Positions 52,157 through 61,633 are shown, numbered from the stretch's first letter. The stretch: 64,000 bases of DNA from Butyrivibrio sp. MB2005 (GCF_000424285.1 NZ_AUJP01000011.1:158215-222214), one strand, 5' to 3'. Notes: generated by a model from the sequence alone, not told the origin. Numbers and translations: made by a program.

Positions 52157-53200
52157 ATGGACAGATTACAGGAAATAAAAGATAAACTGAAAAATTATAA
52201 TGGCGAAACCGTAAGATTCATGGAGGTTTGCGGAACTCATACCGCAGCTATTTCAGAAAACGGAATTCCAGGGATGCTCTCTGATAATATCAAGCTTATT
52301 TCAGGTCCCGGATGCCCTGTATGCGTAACTGTAACAGCAGTAATTGACAAACTTACAGAGTTTTCCATGCAGGAGAATACTACAGTTTTGACCTTTGGTG
52401 ATCTTATAAGAGTTAAGGGATCAAAGTATTCTCTGGCTGATGCAAGAGCTCTTGGGGGCAGTGTGGAGATGCTTTATTCTCCTATGGATGCCATCAGACT
52501 GGCTCTTGAGCATAAGGATAAGAATTATGTTTTTGCAGCAATAGGGTTTGAGACCACAACGCCCGTATATGCCATGGTTTTAGAAGAAATTATTAAAAGA
52601 GATGTTCATAATCTTAAGCTTCTTACATCACTTAAGACCATGCCCCAGGTAATCAGATGGGTATGCAAAAACACTGACAATATTGATGGTTTTATCGCTC
52701 CCGGACATGTGGCTGTTGTTACAGGATCCGATGTATTTAAACAGCTTTCAGAAGAGACGAAAATGCCATTTGTTGTTACAGGCTTTGAAGGAGCCCAGCT
52801 CCTTGCAGCAATATATGCACTTACCGGCATGAAGGGCAGGACCGGCATTAAAAACCTTTACAAAAGCGTAGTTACTCCCGAAGGCAATCTTGAAGCAAAG
52901 GAAGCTGTGGAGAAATTCTTTGAGCCCTGCGATGCTTCCTGGCGCGGAATGGGAATGATTCCGGGATCGGGTATGAGGCTTAAGAGCGAGTATGCTCAGT
53001 ATGATGCAGGAAGCTATGGCCTTGATGAGGATCACATGCCTCCCGGATGCAGCTGTGCAAGAGTTCTTACAGGTGAGATAGCACCTAATGAGTGCCCTTT
53101 ATTTGGTAAAAAATGTACACCTGAAGATGCGCATGGAGCATGCATGGTTTCTACAGAGGGCAGCTGTTATAATTATTACATTTCAGGAAGAGGAAATTGA
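52157..53200 (+). CDS. hypD: Hydrogenase maturation factor HypD
   Basis: HypD is the Fe-S protein on which the Fe(CN)2CO group is assembled. Diagnostic segments are MEVCGTHTAAISENGI, SGPGCPVCVT, GFETTTPVYA, and the Cys-rich C-terminus (GCSCARVLTGEIAPNECPLF, then CTPEDAHGACMVS). The protein has 347 residues from ATG 52157. An upstream ATG at 52094 lies inside hypC and is unlikely. The stop codon overlaps the hypE start. Confidence 0.95.
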   Translation: MDRLQEIKDKLKNYNGETVRFMEVCGTHTAAISENGIPGMLSDNIKLISGPGCPVCVTVTAVIDKLTEFSMQENTTVLTFGDLIRVKGSKYSLADARALGGSVEMLYSPMDAIRLALEHKDKNYVFAAIGFETTTPVYAMVLEEIIKRDVHNLKLLTSLKTMPQVIRWVCKNTDNIDGFIAPGHVAVVTGSDVFKQLSEETKMPFVVTGFEGAQLLAAIYALTGMKGRTGIKNLYKSVVTPEGNLEAKEAVEKFFEPCDASWRGMGMIPGSGMRLKSEYAQYDAGSYGLDEDHMPPGCSCARVLTGEIAPNECPLFGKKCTPEDAHGACMVSTEGSCYNYYISGRGN

Positions 53201-54195
53201 TGAAAATTACTATGGCGCATGGAAGCGGTGGAGCTTCCACATCTGAGCTTATTTCAAATATATTTGCAAAGCACTTTAAAAATGAGGTGCTTGATAGAAT
53301 GGAAGATTCTGCGGTTGTACCAGGAAGCAGCAGAATCGCTGTTACTACAGATTCCTTTGTTGTAACACCATACTTTTTTCCGGGCGGAGATATTGGAAGA
53401 TTATCCGTATGCGGAACAGTAAATGACCTTCTTATGAGCGGAGCAGTTCCCAAGTATCTTACCTGTGGCTGCATACTTGAAGAAGGTATGGACATGGATG
53501 ACCTTGATAAGATCATTGAATCCATGGCAGCTACCGCAGATGAAGCAGGAATCAAGATAATAACCGGAGATACAAAGGTTGTAGAAAAGCGTGGAGATTT
53601 TGGCGGAATAATGATAAATACTTCAGGTGTTGGATTTATGCCTGAGAGTGTTTCTCTTTCTCCTGCAGGCTGCAAGGATGGCGATGCCCTTATTATTTCA
53701 GGTAACCTTGGTGATCATCATGCAGCGATTCTTTCAGGAAGAATGAATATCAAAAATGAGATAAAGTCAGATAATGCACCTCTTGGCGAGATGGTTAGCG
53801 CTCTTATTTCAAACGGCATAAGAGTTCATGCTATGCGCGATGTAACAAGAGGCGGACTTGGTACTGTTTTATCTGAATTTGCAAATGCATCCGAATGCAC
53901 AATAGACATCTATCAGGATAAGATTCATGTGAGCCCTGCAGTTAAGGACTTCTGCAAGATGTTGGGGCTTGACCCTGTTTATATGGGCAATGAAGGAAAA
54001 ATGATCTGCGTAGTCGACGAAGCTGACGCAGACAAGGCAGTTGAACTTATAAGAGGTGCAAAATATGGAGAAAATGCCTGCATAATAGGAAATGTAAGCA
54101 CCAGAGATAATGGCAAAGTTATTCTTCATACCGGAATTGGCGGAGAGAGAATAATCGGACCTCTTTACGGTGAGGGATTACCTAGAATCTGCTAA
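53200..54195 (+). CDS. hypE: Hydrogenase maturation factor HypE
   Basis: HypE dehydrates the carbamoyl group to a thiocyanate on its C-terminal Cys. The terminal residues PRIC place that Cys at the very end, as required. The PurM-like fold is seen in AHGSGGASTSELI, TTDSFVVTPYFFPGGDIG and DVTRGGLGTVLSEF. It starts at ATG 53200, overlapping the hypD stop. hypA and hypB, which insert nickel, are not in the cluster. Confidence 0.95.
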   Translation: MKITMAHGSGGASTSELISNIFAKHFKNEVLDRMEDSAVVPGSSRIAVTTDSFVVTPYFFPGGDIGRLSVCGTVNDLLMSGAVPKYLTCGCILEEGMDMDDLDKIIESMAATADEAGIKIITGDTKVVEKRGDFGGIMINTSGVGFMPESVSLSPAGCKDGDALIISGNLGDHHAAILSGRMNIKNEIKSDNAPLGEMVSALISNGIRVHAMRDVTRGGLGTVLSEFANASECTIDIYQDKIHVSPAVKDFCKMLGLDPVYMGNEGKMICVVDEADADKAVELIRGAKYGENACIIGNVSTRDNGKVILHTGIGGERIIGPLYGEGLPRIC

Positions 54196-54270
54196 GAAAT
54201 AAGCCGTAAATGCAGTGATTTTGCCTATTTTCTTATAAGAACAATTTATACATCTTATGAAAACAAAGTG

Positions 54271-54279
54271 TGTTATAAT
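54271..54279 (+). promoter_or_regulatory. Extended -10 promoter upstream of mecA
   Basis: TGTTATAAT at 54271-54279 is an extended -10 element (TG-N-TATAAT) with a perfect hexamer, 40 bases before the mecA start. No clear -35 box is present, which is acceptable for this class. Confidence 0.55.
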
Positions 54280-54318
54280 AGATAAGATGTTGTTTTTAGT
54301 TTTAAAGGTATTAGATCT

Positions 54319-55161
54319 ATGAAGTTTACAAGAGTTAATAAGGATACAGTTAATTGCATAATCACAGAAGATGATATGGACGAGCAGGGCCTTAAGCTTG
54401 AGGACCTTTTTGATAAGAGTAAGGAAGCAATGGATTTCCTCCATGACGTAATGGAGAGAGCTGCACAGGAAGTTGATTACAAGCCTACAGGTGCTTTTAC
54501 ACCAATGCAGATCACAGTTCTTCCCGATCACTCGATTTCGCTTACATTATCTGAGAACGCTGAGGAGGCCTTTGCAGATATGCTTAAGAACCTTACAGAG
54601 AAGGCAGGTCTTAAGCTTCCCAAGAATTTCCTTGAGGAACTTGGCGATGTATCTGAGGAAGAGAGAATTCCCAAGCTCAGTGAGTACCTGCAGAATCTTA
54701 AGGAGTTCACAAGTTCTGTAAGAGATATGGCTAAGAAAGTTGAAGATGCCGTTGAAGATAAGAATAATGGTGAGCTTCCTTTCATAACAGAGAACGACTC
54801 CAGAAAGACTAAGATCAAGAAGGATAAAAAGGACAAGAAACGTTCTGAAGAGCTCGATAAACTGAACTTTACATCCTTTGTATTTGAATATGATTCACTT
54901 AGAACAGTTATAAGGCTTTCCAAACAGATACCTAAGAAGTATTCTTTAGCTACATCACTTTATAAGGATGCTTCCACAGGCAAATATTACATGCTTTGCG
55001 ACAGGAAAAAAGAGAAGTCAAGAAACTTTGCTTCTGTATTTTCAATTTGTTATGAGTTTGGTAAGTTCGTAACCACAAAGGATATTGCGATTTATCACAT
55101 GGATGAGAATTTCGACACCATAATAAAAGAAAAGGCAGTTGAGAAATTAAGGAAACTCTGA
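54319..55161 (+). CDS. mecA: Adaptor protein MecA
   Basis: MecA-type adaptors deliver substrates to ClpC/ClpP for degradation. The N-terminal domain (MKFTRVNKDTVNCIITEDDM, then SKEAMDFLHDVMERA) and the C-terminal domain (about 185-280, with FEFGKF-like and NFDTIIKEKAVEKL segments) match the family. At 280 residues it is longer than Bacillus MecA (218) because of the region between domains (about 85-180), which includes a Lys/Asp-rich linker. The substrate here is unknown. Confidence 0.85.
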   Translation: MKFTRVNKDTVNCIITEDDMDEQGLKLEDLFDKSKEAMDFLHDVMERAAQEVDYKPTGAFTPMQITVLPDHSISLTLSENAEEAFADMLKNLTEKAGLKLPKNFLEELGDVSEEERIPKLSEYLQNLKEFTSSVRDMAKKVEDAVEDKNNGELPFITENDSRKTKIKKDKKDKKRSEELDKLNFTSFVFEYDSLRTVIRLSKQIPKKYSLATSLYKDASTGKYYMLCDRKKEKSRNFASVFSICYEFGKFVTTKDIAIYHMDENFDTIIKEKAVEKLRKL

Positions 55162-55171
55162 TACGAAAACA

Positions 55172-55204
55172 GAAAAGGAACGGCTAAAAGGTCGTTTCTT
55201 TTTT
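55172..55204 (+). terminator. Rho-independent terminator after mecA
   Basis: AAAAGGAACGGC near 55173-55184 pairs with GTCGTTTCTTTT at 55191-55202 using two G-T pairs, with a T-rich tail. It lies 11 bases after the mecA stop codon. Confidence 0.75.
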
Positions 55205-55288
55205 ATATCACAGGAATTCCTATTTTTATAAAAAGTATTTAAGCACAGACTGATTTGGATGCTGATTATGTTTTGATATGAGGTTTTC

Positions 55289-56014
55289 ATGAGCACTGAT
55301 AATGAGATCAGATTAAATAAATTCATAGCCATGTGCGGTGTCTGTTCAAGGCGAGATGCAGACAAGCTTATCGATGATGGGAAAATAACCGTTAACGGAG
55401 TTGTTGCTACCCAGGGAATGAAGGTCACTGATAACGACATTGTTATGTATGAGGGTAAGCAGATTAAACCCATGGAAGAAAAGGTTGTCCTTGCTTATAA
55501 CAAGCCCGTTGGAGTTGTTTGTACAGAGAAGGATGACCACGCTGAGAGAACCATTATTGAAGACCTTAACGTAGATATGCGTGTTACCTATGCAGGGAGA
55601 CTTGATAAGGATTCTGAGGGTCTGATGATTCTTACAAATGACGGCGATCTTATTCAGGCTATGATGCGGGGGGCCAACGGGCATGAGAAGGAATATGTTG
55701 TTGAGGTTGATCATAAGATCACTGATAGATTCCTTCGTGAAATGGAAAAGGGCGTTTATCTTCCAGAACTAGAGCAGACTACAAGACCCTGCAAGCTTAC
55801 GAAGATTACAGATACATGTTTTAAGATAGTGCTTACCCAGGGTCTTAACAGACAGATCAGACGAATGTGTGATGCTTTTGGCTATAATGTAGTTAAGCTT
55901 AAAAGAATCCGCATTATGAATGTGGAGTTACAGGGACTTAATTATTCAGAGCACAGAGTTCTGGAGGGAGAAGAACTGCGGACTTTATACAAAAGCGCAG
56001 GACTTGATATTTGA
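55289..56014 (+). CDS. RluF-type 23S rRNA pseudouridine synthase
   Basis: The 241-residue enzyme has an N-terminal S4 RNA-binding domain (about 8-55) and an RsuA/RluB-type catalytic domain. The catalytic D106 lies in AGRLDKDSEGLMILTNDG. The TTRPCKLTKI segment and LNRQIRRMCDAFGY favour the RluF or RluB subfamily. It should isomerise uridine in 23S rRNA; the exact position cannot be assigned from sequence alone. ligA follows after 21 bases. Confidence 0.9.
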   Translation: MSTDNEIRLNKFIAMCGVCSRRDADKLIDDGKITVNGVVATQGMKVTDNDIVMYEGKQIKPMEEKVVLAYNKPVGVVCTEKDDHAERTIIEDLNVDMRVTYAGRLDKDSEGLMILTNDGDLIQAMMRGANGHEKEYVVEVDHKITDRFLREMEKGVYLPELEQTTRPCKLTKITDTCFKIVLTQGLNRQIRRMCDAFGYNVVKLKRIRIMNVELQGLNYSEHRVLEGEELRTLYKSAGLDI

Positions 56015-56035
56015 AAAAAGTATAGGGGAGATTTT

Positions 56036-58060
56036 ATGGCAGAAAAAGAAATAGTACAGAGATATAAAGAGCTTTCTGATACAATACGTTATCACATGGA
56101 TCGCTATTACAATCAGGATGCACCGGAGATATCCGATTATGAATACGATCAGCTGATGCAGGAGCTTAAAAAGATAGAAGCTGAGAATCCTGAGCTTGTA
56201 ACCTCGGATTCTCCAAGCCAGATTGTGGGCGGAACAGCCAAGAGAGAAGCCGGTGTTAAGGTAACTCACAATGTTCCAATGCTTTCTATTGAGGATGTTT
56301 TTGATAAGGCAGATGTAGAAGCATGGATAAATAAGGTTCATTCAAGACACCCGGATGCAGCTTTTTCAGTCGAACAGAAAATTGACGGTCTTAGCATGAC
56401 CTTAAGATATGAGAGGAATCCTGAAAAAGAAGGATACATGAAGCTTTCTCTTGCTGAGACCAGAGGTGATGGAATGGTGGGCGAAGATGTAACAATAAAT
56501 GCCCTCGTTATTCCCGATGTAATAAAAGAGATCAAGTTTGATGCGGACTATCTTGAGCTTAGAGGCGAAGTCTATATGTCACATGAGGACTTTGACAGAT
56601 TTAACGAGACTCAGGAAAAGCTCGGCAAAAAGGTTGCTGCGAATCCCAGAAACCTTGCTGCAGGAACCCTTCGTCAGCTGGACAGCAAGGTTACAAAAGA
56701 ACGCGGACTTAAGATGTTTATCTTCAATGTTCAGGACGGACCTGCAGAGCTTATGCAGAGCCACTGTGATGCACTTGATAAGCTTAAGGCTCTTGGCATA
56801 CCGGTAGTAGCCCATAGAAAGTGCATGAATTTTGAAGAGGTTTCTGCTGCGATAGATGAAATTGGCGAAACAAGAGGAGACCTTTCCTTTGATCTTGACG
56901 GCGCTGTTATTAAAGTAGATAACACAGTATGGAGAGATGATTTCCCTGCAGGAAGCAAATATTCCAGCGGCCATATAGCATATAAGTATCCGCCGGAAGA
57001 GCGCATAGTTGTAATGGATGAGATTCTCGTGGATGTGGGAAGAACAGGAAAGCTCACCTTCACAGGACAGTTCCATGATAAGGAGACTGGAAAGCCTGCA
57101 AGACTTTGCGGTACATCAGTATCAAGAGCAACTCTTCACAATCAGGACTACATCAGAGATATGAAGATCGGTATCGGCGGATCCTACAAGCTCTTTAAAT
57201 CAGGTGAGATCATTCCTAAGCTTAACGGCTGCGTTGATGAGCCTGAGGTTGTATACGAAGCACCTCATAACTGTCCTGTTTGCGGACATCCCTTAGTAAG
57301 AGAAGAGGATACAGCTGATATCAGATGCGTTAATCCTACATGTCCCGCACAGGTCACAAGAACAATTGCATATTTCACATCAAGGGATGCCATGAATATT
57401 ATGGGCCTTGGTGATACTCTTATAGAAGCCCTTACTAAGGATGGTTATCTGTCAAATTATGCGGATATCTACGACCTCTATAAGTACCGCGATGAGATGA
57501 TAGAAAAGGGCATTATCGGAAAAGAGAAAAATACAGATAAGCTTCTGGCTGAGATTGAGAAATCAAAGTCCAATAACCCTGTTCAGCTTCTTACAGGTCT
57601 TGCCATCAGAAATGTTGGAAAAGCAACAGCAAGAGAGATCATGAAGCATATCACTGATTTTACAGAGTTGTTTAGCATTACTGTTGATGGATTTTTATCT
57701 ATGCCTGATATAGGCGAGACCACAGCAAATGACCTCTATGAATTTTTCCATGACGAGGATAACAGAGCTCTTGTCATGCGAATGAAGGAGAGCGGTCTTA
57801 ACATGACAGTTGAGAAGGATGAGGATGCTTCCGATAAGCTGGCTGGAATGACTATTGTTGTTACAGGTACACTTCCTACACTTGGCAGAAAAGAAGCAGA
57901 AGAGCTTATTACCAAGAACGGAGGAAAAGCCTCCGGAAGCGTATCTAAGAAAACCACTATGGTTCTCGCCGGCGAAGCTGCAGGCAGCAAGCTCACAAAG
58001 GCTCAGGACCTTGGCATCAAAGTAATTGATGAAGCAGAGTTTTTGGAGATGATAAAATAA
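56036..58060 (+). CDS. ligA: NAD-dependent DNA ligase LigA
   Basis: LigA seals nicks during replication and repair. The adenylated Lys is K115 in EQKIDGLS. The OB fold, a zinc finger (CPVCGHPLVREEDTADIRC region, about 409-434), the HhH domain and the C-terminal BRCT domain (about 598-674) are all present. The 674-residue length is standard. GGGGAG precedes the ATG. Confidence 0.98.
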   Translation: MAEKEIVQRYKELSDTIRYHMDRYYNQDAPEISDYEYDQLMQELKKIEAENPELVTSDSPSQIVGGTAKREAGVKVTHNVPMLSIEDVFDKADVEAWINKVHSRHPDAAFSVEQKIDGLSMTLRYERNPEKEGYMKLSLAETRGDGMVGEDVTINALVIPDVIKEIKFDADYLELRGEVYMSHEDFDRFNETQEKLGKKVAANPRNLAAGTLRQLDSKVTKERGLKMFIFNVQDGPAELMQSHCDALDKLKALGIPVVAHRKCMNFEEVSAAIDEIGETRGDLSFDLDGAVIKVDNTVWRDDFPAGSKYSSGHIAYKYPPEERIVVMDEILVDVGRTGKLTFTGQFHDKETGKPARLCGTSVSRATLHNQDYIRDMKIGIGGSYKLFKSGEIIPKLNGCVDEPEVVYEAPHNCPVCGHPLVREEDTADIRCVNPTCPAQVTRTIAYFTSRDAMNIMGLGDTLIEALTKDGYLSNYADIYDLYKYRDEMIEKGIIGKEKNTDKLLAEIEKSKSNNPVQLLTGLAIRNVGKATAREIMKHITDFTELFSITVDGFLSMPDIGETTANDLYEFFHDEDNRALVMRMKESGLNMTVEKDEDASDKLAGMTIVVTGTLPTLGRKEAEELITKNGGKASGSVSKKTTMVLAGEAAGSKLTKAQDLGIKVIDEAEFLEMIK

Positions 58061-58100
58061 TCCCATCTTAATCTGGAAAATAGTGCTTGGAATGTTTTTT

Positions 58101-58109
58101 TGATATACT
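58101..58109 (+). promoter_or_regulatory. Extended -10 promoter candidate upstream of metA
   Basis: TGATATACT at 58101-58109 fits an extended -10 element, 30 bases before the metA GTG. No good -35 box is seen. The ribosome site CGGAGGA follows at about 58124. Confidence 0.4.
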
Positions 58110-58138
58110 ACAAAAAATAGTAACGGAGGACTGGTAAA

Positions 58139-59104
58139 GTGCCTATTAAAATACTTAACGATCTTCCTGTGAGGGAGATACTTGAAAAGGAAAATATATT
58201 TGTTGTAGATGAGAACAGAGCGATGCATCAGGATATTCGTTCATTGAATATCTGTATTTTGAATCTGATGCCGTTAAAAGAAGATACAGAGCTTCAGCTT
58301 CTCAGGTCACTTTCAAATACGCCTTTGCAGATAGATGTATCCTTCATGAGAGTAAGCTCCCATAAATCACTCAATACATCGCCCAACCACCTTAACAGGT
58401 TTTATCACACCTTTGATGAACTAAAGGATAACACCTATGACGGACTCATCATCACAGGTGCTCCTGTTGAGCAGATGGAATTTGAAGAGGTGGATTACTG
58501 GCCGGAGCTTTGCGAGATTTTCGAGTGGTCCAAAACAAATGTAACATCAACATTCCATATTTGTTGGGGAGCACAGGCAGGACTTTATTATCATTATCAT
58601 ATTCAAAAGAGATTACTCCCTGAGAAGCTCTTTGGACTTTTTGAGCATAGGGTTGAAAACAGGAAGGTGCCGCTGGTTCGAGGCTTTGATGATGTTTTCC
58701 TTATGCCTCATTCAAGACATACTGAGACACCGGCATCTGCAATTCATTCCTGCAGCGATCTGGTAGTGCTTGCTGAGTCAGCTGTTGCAGGAGTTTTCCT
58801 TTGCATGTCAAGAGATGGCAAAAACATATTTGTAATGGGCCATGCTGAGTATGACAGACTAACTCTCCACAACGAGTATATAAGGGACCTCAGCAAAGAC
58901 CTTCCTATTCATGTGCCGGTAAATTACTATCCTGATGATGACCCTGATAACACACCGAAGCTCACTTGGAGATCACACTGCAACAACCTGTATTCCAACT
59001 GGCTCGACTATTATGTATATCAGGCAACACCCTATAAGTGGGGACAGATACTGGATGATGAGAGAAGAAACAAGGCTGCAAGCGCACTTACCTCTGAACA
59101 ATAA
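58139..59104 (+). CDS. metA: Homoserine O-acetyltransferase of the MetA family
   Basis: MetA acylates homoserine in methionine synthesis. The catalytic C142 lies in FHICWGAQAG, with H235 and E237 in MGHAEYD. Residue 111 is Glu (TGAPVEQMEF). In this family Glu at 111 goes with acetyl-CoA use and Gly with succinyl-CoA use, so I predict an acetyltransferase despite the usual database name. The 321-residue length is slightly longer than average. The start codon is GTG 58139. Confidence 0.94.
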   Translation: MPIKILNDLPVREILEKENIFVVDENRAMHQDIRSLNICILNLMPLKEDTELQLLRSLSNTPLQIDVSFMRVSSHKSLNTSPNHLNRFYHTFDELKDNTYDGLIITGAPVEQMEFEEVDYWPELCEIFEWSKTNVTSTFHICWGAQAGLYYHYHIQKRLLPEKLFGLFEHRVENRKVPLVRGFDDVFLMPHSRHTETPASAIHSCSDLVVLAESAVAGVFLCMSRDGKNIFVMGHAEYDRLTLHNEYIRDLSKDLPIHVPVNYYPDDDPDNTPKLTWRSHCNNLYSNWLDYYVYQATPYKWGQILDDERRNKAASALTSEQ

Positions 59105-59229
59105 AACATAAAAGTTTTATGAAATCTCATTCAAGATACTCGCAAACGATAATAAATAAGTTAAAATATAATATATCGGTTATATTCTGAAACTTTGAAA
59201 ACACATTTATCGCGGAAAAGGGGTGCACA

Positions 59230-59706
59230 ATGGGCTTAGATCTTGAAGAAGAGGAAAAGGAAGTAAAGGTTGCTTCACCAAGGACCAGGACAAAAAGAAC
59301 CAAGGAGCTCCTGGAAGAGAACTCAAAAAAAGTAGAAGAGCTTTCTAATGAACATGAGAGTCTTGAGAAGGAGATAAGTGCGATCGACGGAGAGGATAAG
59401 ACTCTCGGCGATAAAGATGTTGTCGGAATAGACATCGAGCACGAGAAATTCGGCAAGGGCAAAATTGCGAAGCAGGATGGCAAGTACATTGAAGTCCAGT
59501 TCAACGACGTTGTTAAGAAATTTGTGCTTCCCGGCGCTATTGCTGATGGATATCTTCGAATAAATGATGAAGAGCTTGTTGATTTCTTCAAGAAAAAGAA
59601 CGACGTTCATAATCGTATGCTCAAAGCACAGGTTGCACTTCGTTCAAATGAGTTCACATCAGATAGAATAAAAGAAGAAATCGAAAAGATTAAAGAAAAA
59701 GCATAA
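59230..59706 (+). CDS. Small coiled-coil protein with PcrA/UvrD-type Tudor-like domain
   Basis: The 158-residue product has a basic/acidic N-terminus with a coiled coil (about 28-52). A beta domain at about 70-105 has the pattern HEKFGKGKI...GKYIEVQF and KKFVLPGAI. This pattern matches the Tudor-like domain at the end of PcrA/UvrD helicases that contacts RNA polymerase. A final helix (about 112-158) is charged. It stands alone, with no helicase nearby. The function is unknown; an RNA polymerase or nucleic-acid contact is inferred. Confidence 0.68.
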   Translation: MGLDLEEEEKEVKVASPRTRTKRTKELLEENSKKVEELSNEHESLEKEISAIDGEDKTLGDKDVVGIDIEHEKFGKGKIAKQDGKYIEVQFNDVVKKFVLPGAIADGYLRINDEELVDFFKKKNDVHNRMLKAQVALRSNEFTSDRIKEEIEKIKEKA

Positions 59707-59737
59707 TACTATTTAAAATACAAGATATGCTACAAAT

Positions 59738-59763
59738 ACGACCCTCCAAATTTGGAGGGTCGT
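59738..59763 (+). terminator. Perfect 26-bp palindrome, possible bidirectional terminator
   Basis: ACGACCCTCCAAA at 59738-59750 is the exact reverse complement of 59751-59763. The stem is GC-rich at its base but only a short T/C stretch follows. It lies between the small Tudor-like gene and the BspA-type gene, and marks the start of the accessory segment. Confidence 0.6.
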
Positions 59764-59839
59764 TCAACATAGTGCACACTATTCTTAGGTTTAGATTTAC
59801 TGTAATGCCGTGTTTATGTTTTTTATGAGGAGGGTAACC

Positions 59840-61633
59840 ATGGATTTTACAAAAAAGCTGATGAAACCGTTGGTATTAGGCTTTTGTTTTTTGTTTATGC
59901 TTTGCTTAAGTAAGCAAATTACGAAGGCGCAGGAGCAGGATACTACTTGGCAAAATGAATTTTCCATTAGAGATACCACTAATGTTTCGGATTATGACAG
60001 TGTCCATCATTATCTATTTATCCGTAGATATACCGGAAATGCTTCGGTAGTGACAGTTCCAAGTAAAGCGGTAAAAGACGGAGTTGAGTACACAACTGTT
60101 GTAACTGGTAGTGTGTTTTCAGGTAATCAGAAAATAACATCCGTAACCTTCGAACAGGGCTGCAAAGCAGCAGACATGGGATTTTTATTTGACGGTTGCA
60201 GAAATCTTACAAGTATTACGTTTAATAATCTGGATACCAGCCTGATTGGCAGTGATCCGCTAAACCCTAGCACCAGGGCATTCGTCGCCACTTTTGAAGG
60301 GTGTGAAAAATTAACGAGTCTTGATCTGAGTTTTATTAATTCTACAAATGCAACTGATATGTGCAGGATGTTTGCAGAATGCTCTTCACTTGAATCTGTC
60401 AATTTAAGAGGCCTGGATACTTCTAAAGTTACAAATATGTTGGGCATGTTTGATGGATGTGATTCTCTTAAGACTTTGGATTTAAGCGGCTTTGATACAA
60501 GTAACTGCGAACAAATGAGAACAATGTTTAAAGATTGCTCTTCTCTTGAAAAAATCACATTTGGTCCGAATTTCAAGGCGCAAAAAGTTTCGGCCTTTAA
60601 TAGTATGTTTTATGGATGTACGGCCCTTGCGTCTATTGATTTAAGTACATTTGATACTTCAAATGCAACGACTTTTGCTTCTATGTTTGGATATTGTCAG
60701 TCATTAGCTTCGTTTAATTTTGGCAATTTAAATACTTCCAAGGTAAATGATATGTCAAGCATGTTTTATGAATGCACATCACTTGCTTCGGTTGATTTTG
60801 GAAGTATAGATACTTCAAACGTTACAAACATATCACATATGTTCCGTAAGAATATTTCTCTTAAAACACTTGATCTAAGTGGTTTTAATGCAGCTAGTGT
60901 ATCCAATGCTGATTACATATTCTATGAGATACCGACCCTTGCGACCGTAGATTCTCCTAAAAATCTGAGCGTTAATATTATGTTTTCAGGAGATTATAAA
61001 TATTACCTTGATGACAATAAGGATGGCATTCCTGATTCTACAACCTCCTACACAGGAATGTTGCAATCAGCAGCTTCTCACAGATACATTGGAAAAACGG
61101 ATGCAGAACTTGCTGACATTTTGCCGAAACCGCAGACCATAAGCTTTGAGCGAAAGAAGATAAAGATAGCCAAGGGCGACCAATTTAATATCACCTATAA
61201 GAGTAATGCCAAGAAAATATCATGGTCTACAAGTGATAAAAAGGTAGCAACCATAACCCAGTCCGGAACTCTTAAAGGAAAGAAAAAGGGAAAATGCACT
61301 ATAACCGCAACTACTGATGGCGGCGCAAGCGCTACATGCGAAGTAACCGTACAGTCTGATCCTATAAAGCTTAAGAGTGTAAAGGCATCAAAGAAAAAAC
61401 TCACTTTAAAGAAGGGTAAGAAGTACAGCTGCTACACTGATTTTGCTATGCTTCCATACAACTTCTCAATTAAGAACATAAGTTTCAAATCAAGCAATAA
61501 ATCAGTTGCCAAAGTAAATAAGAATTCCGGCCTGATCACACCTAAAAAGAAGGGTAAATGTGAGATTACGGTAACAGTTAAGGATAGAGCCGGCACTATA
61601 AAGACATGTAAGATTAAAGTGGTTGTAAAGTAA
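59840..61633 (+). CDS. Secreted BspA/DUF285 repeat protein with Ig-like domains
   Basis: The 597-residue protein starts at ATG 59840 (AGGAGGG upstream) with a signal peptide (about 1-31). Residues about 95-375 are eight or so leucine-rich-type DUF285 repeats of 23-30 residues (SLESVNLRGLDTSKVTNMLG pattern, ending in MF). A DDNKDGIPD motif near 395 resembles a calcium-binding loop. Two bacterial Ig-like (Big_2) domains follow (about 433-515 and 515-597). There is no LPXTG or lipobox, so it is secreted or held by non-covalent means. Such proteins are common in gut Lachnospiraceae and are linked to adhesion. Confidence 0.85.
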   Translation: MDFTKKLMKPLVLGFCFLFMLCLSKQITKAQEQDTTWQNEFSIRDTTNVSDYDSVHHYLFIRRYTGNASVVTVPSKAVKDGVEYTTVVTGSVFSGNQKITSVTFEQGCKAADMGFLFDGCRNLTSITFNNLDTSLIGSDPLNPSTRAFVATFEGCEKLTSLDLSFINSTNATDMCRMFAECSSLESVNLRGLDTSKVTNMLGMFDGCDSLKTLDLSGFDTSNCEQMRTMFKDCSSLEKITFGPNFKAQKVSAFNSMFYGCTALASIDLSTFDTSNATTFASMFGYCQSLASFNFGNLNTSKVNDMSSMFYECTSLASVDFGSIDTSNVTNISHMFRKNISLKTLDLSGFNAASVSNADYIFYEIPTLATVDSPKNLSVNIMFSGDYKYYLDDNKDGIPDSTTSYTGMLQSAASHRYIGKTDAELADILPKPQTISFERKKIKIAKGDQFNITYKSNAKKISWSTSDKKVATITQSGTLKGKKKGKCTITATTDGGASATCEVTVQSDPIKLKSVKASKKKLTLKKGKKYSCYTDFAMLPYNFSIKNISFKSSNKSVAKVNKNSGLITPKKKGKCEITVTVKDRAGTIKTCKIKVVVK

